This document shows positions 61,964 through 64,000 of a stretch of 64,000 nt of DNA, one piece after another. The number at the start of each line of letters is the position of its first letter. Within the stretch, counting starts at the first letter, position 1. The stretch is taken from the NCBI GenBank assembly GCA_016712675.1, contig JADJQR010000001.1, positions 4,464,001 to 4,528,000 on the forward strand, given 5' to 3'. A program made the translations under genes and the position numbers. This DNA comes from a bacterium. GTDB taxonomy: Bacteria; Krumholzibacteriota; Krumholzibacteriia; LZORAL124-64-63. Under the pieces are notes generated by a model. The model saw nothing but the letters and a program-made list of their open reading frames with translations, was not told where the DNA came from and made no database searches.

Positions 61964-64000
61964 ATGCGCACCCCCTTCCGAGTTCAGTTGATGTCCACCG
62001 CCATCCTCTGCCTGTTGACCGGCGCGGCCGCGGGATTCCCGCTTGCGCCCAACGGAGAGGCCGACCAGATGACCCTGCTCGGCAGATGGTCCGAAGGTGC
62101 CTGCCACTCGGTCGCCGCCGTGGGCGATGTGCTGATCTTCAACCATGGCGGACAACTCGAGTTCAGGGACTATGCGGACCCGGCGGCGCCAGTGGTCATC
62201 TCCCTGCTCGAGGTTCCGACCTACCCGGCGGTGATGTTCCTGGTCGGCACGACCCTGGTGGTCAGCGACCAGTACCACGACATCCTGCTGGTCGATGTGT
62301 CTGATCCTGCGACACCGGCGATCGCCGGCAGTGTGGTCTTGGCTGAACGCATTGCTTCCCTTGCCGGCGCCGACGGGTGGCTGTATGTCAAGACGTCGCA
62401 ATATGTGGCCGGCGTACACACTGAAGGCCTATACCCCGTGGACATCAGCGATCCTGCCGCCCCGGTCGTGCACGCGGCGGCAGCGGCCTACTTCGGGAGC
62501 AGCCATCCGAGAATGGCAGCCGGCTCAGGTCGTCTGGTGATGGACGATGCGGTGTACGACGTTCTGGCCGACCCCAGGCACCCGGCGTCCCTCGGCAACA
62601 TGCCAGTATCCGTCACGAGGCTGCTGATCGAGAACGGAATGGCCTACGGCGTCGGCGGCAGCAACGGCAATCTCTTCTATATATTCGACATGGGCGGTTC
62701 GGGCGTTCCTGCGTTGAGAGGCTCGGCTGTGGCGCCATACACCCCGAATGCGTGGGGTCAGACCATGGGTCTGGACCTGCAGGGAACGGACCTCGTCGCA
62801 GCCGACTATGCCGGCGCCATCTACACCTGGGATGTATCCGATCCCGACAATCCACCCGCGCCGGCGATGTACGACTGTCAGCAGGATGTGAAGAGCATCG
62901 CTGCGGTTCCGGCCAGGGCCTTCGTCTCCCTGCAGAACGACCACGGCCTGATCGAGGTCGACATCTCCGACCCGTCGCTTCCCCTGCAGGTCACGACAGA
63001 GCAGTTCGGGAAGCCGCTTTACGGCGTGGTTGTCGATTCCAACCGGGCGTACGTCTACGCGCACGATGACACGATCGACATCCTGGACGTGACCGATCCG
63101 GCCGCGCCCGTGAAGATCGGACGCGTTGACACCGGTGACGAGATCTGGGGATTCGATGCGCGAGGCGATTACCTCTTTGTGAACAACGACACCTACCGGG
63201 TCATGGTCTATGACGTCTCGAATCCGGCAGCAGCGGTCTTGACCGACCGGTTTGGGTCAGAGGACGAAGACGGGAAGCTCTTCGAAGAGAACGACCTCAT
63301 CTACGTCGGCACGGACGACGGCGTCACGGTCGTGGACGCTCACGATCCGTACGACATCTTCCAGCGCGGATTCTGTGCCACCCCCTTCCCGTTGCGGGAC
63401 TTCAGCGTTCAGGGACGTTACGCCTACGTCGCCACGACCAACTACAGCTTGCCGGAAGAACACAGTGACTTCGTGGTCATCGACATCGGCAACCCCGATG
63501 CTCCGGCGATCATCAGCCAGTTGACGGTTCCCGGAGCCATCAAGTCCATCGCCGTGGACGGCCGTTGGGCGTACGCCGCCGTGGACAGTGGCGCGGGCTA
63601 TTTCGAGGTCTCTGCCTCAACCGTGAAGATCATCGATGTCGGAGACCCCTACAATCCCACCCTGCGTGGCGCGTTTCCCGCTCCTCTGGGGAGCATCCGC
63701 TCCGGGCAGTCGGGCAAGGGGCTGGCTGTTGCCCAAGGCTATCTCTACGCGGCAGGAAATCACCTGGGCGTTCTGGTCTACGATGTATCTGACCCCGCGG
63801 ATGTTCGGGAGTCCGGCTACTTCAATACCGGAGACCGGTCGAGCGGTCTTGCCCTTGCCATCGACCGATTGTTCGTCTCGGACTTCGATGACGGGTTGTA
63901 TATCCTGCGGAATGACGGGCTGGGCCCGGCCGGGGTGACGCCGCACGCGGGAACGCTTCGGCTGGCGCAGAACTATCCGAATCCCTTCAATCCACAAACC
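61964..64000 (+). CDS. Exported LVIVD-repeat protein with FlgD-like C-terminal start (runs off the window)
   Basis: 679 codons are visible from ATG 61964 (AAAGGCC a few bases upstream) and the frame is still open at the window end. The signal peptide is STAILCLLTGAAAGFP. The body has about a dozen LVIVD repeats: LLVDVSDPATPAIAGSVVLA, LYPVDISDPAAPVV, IYTWDVSDPDNPPAPAMYD, IDILDVTDPAAPVKIGR, VMVYDVSNPAAAV, VVIDIGNPDAPAI, LVYDVSDPADVRESGY. This makes a propeller-like surface protein. The last visible residues, RLAQNYPNPFNPQT, are the beginning of a FlgD-like C-terminal domain, so only about 80 residues are missing. Confidence 0.9.
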   Translation, partial: MRTPFRVQLMSTAILCLLTGAAAGFPLAPNGEADQMTLLGRWSEGACHSVAAVGDVLIFNHGGQLEFRDYADPAAPVVISLLEVPTYPAVMFLVGTTLVVSDQYHDILLVDVSDPATPAIAGSVVLAERIASLAGADGWLYVKTSQYVAGVHTEGLYPVDISDPAAPVVHAAAAAYFGSSHPRMAAGSGRLVMDDAVYDVLADPRHPASLGNMPVSVTRLLIENGMAYGVGGSNGNLFYIFDMGGSGVPALRGSAVAPYTPNAWGQTMGLDLQGTDLVAADYAGAIYTWDVSDPDNPPAPAMYDCQQDVKSIAAVPARAFVSLQNDHGLIEVDISDPSLPLQVTTEQFGKPLYGVVVDSNRAYVYAHDDTIDILDVTDPAAPVKIGRVDTGDEIWGFDARGDYLFVNNDTYRVMVYDVSNPAAAVLTDRFGSEDEDGKLFEENDLIYVGTDDGVTVVDAHDPYDIFQRGFCATPFPLRDFSVQGRYAYVATTNYSLPEEHSDFVVIDIGNPDAPAIISQLTVPGAIKSIAVDGRWAYAAVDSGAGYFEVSASTVKIIDVGDPYNPTLRGAFPAPLGSIRSGQSGKGLAVAQGYLYAAGNHLGVLVYDVSDPADVRESGYFNTGDRSSGLALAIDRLFVSDFDDGLYILRNDGLGPAGVTPHAGTLRLAQNYPNPFNPQT

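Overview
The window is GC-rich bacterial chromosome from a diderm of the FCB group. It most resembles the uncultured Eisenbacteria/Krumholzibacteriota-type lineages. This assignment is inference from gene content: three very large or exported proteins with FlgD-like C-terminal domains carrying the NPFNP signature, many lipoprotein signal peptides, PKD/PEGA sensor kinases paired with ECF sigma factors, YCF48-like and LVIVD propellers, and outer-membrane beta-barrels. No rRNA, tRNA, insertion sequence, CRISPR array or prophage was recognised.

Layout. 0-2.6 kb: a DUF309 protein, an exported thioredoxin-like protein and a phytase-like esterase lipoprotein. 2.6-7.85 kb (minus): a minor-pilin operon (FimT/GspH, PilV, PilW, PilX, PilY1 and a small exported protein), preceded by a good sigma-54 promoter match. 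8.0-11.3 kb: hflX, broken by a one-base frameshift, and an ABC-F ATPase. 11.5-17.1 kb (minus): an operon of two beta-barrels and two lipoproteins, one with a caspase-like His/Cys dyad, preceded by a CsgG-like lipoprotein. 17.2-22.4 kb (minus): an ECF sigma factor coupled to a PKD-domain Ser/Thr kinase, then a propeller lipoprotein coupled to a beta-barrel. 22.9-25.2 kb (plus): a PEGA-like lipoprotein and a second caspase-like lipoprotein.

25.2-29.3 kb is an RNA-end-metabolism island: kptA divergent from rtcB, a P-loop kinase, and a CCA-adding enzyme. 29.4-34.3 kb holds a hydrolase, an HNH protein, small exported or membrane proteins and a broken gene. 34.3-40.4 kb is a run of three DUF3857/transglutaminase-like proteins, of which two have lost the catalytic triad. 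40.7-49.8 kb has an AraC regulator, beta-barrels, propeller lipoproteins and a C-type-lectin-like protein. 49.85-60.9 kb (minus) is ECF sigma - PEGA kinase - PEGA protein - giant beta-helix FlgD-tailed protein, followed by a partial tandem duplicate that still carries a decayed piece of the PEGA gene. 61-64 kb has a small exported protein divergent from a truncated LVIVD-repeat protein.

The points most worth following are: a shared extreme C-terminal motif, consensus [ST]-W-[GS]-x-V-[KR]-[AS]-[LM]-Y-R at the stop codon, on three unrelated exported proteins; two paralogous caspase-fold-like lipoproteins; the kptA/rtcB/kinase/cca island; a DNA box shared upstream of genes carrying the C-terminal motif; and the tandem duplication that records its own boundaries.
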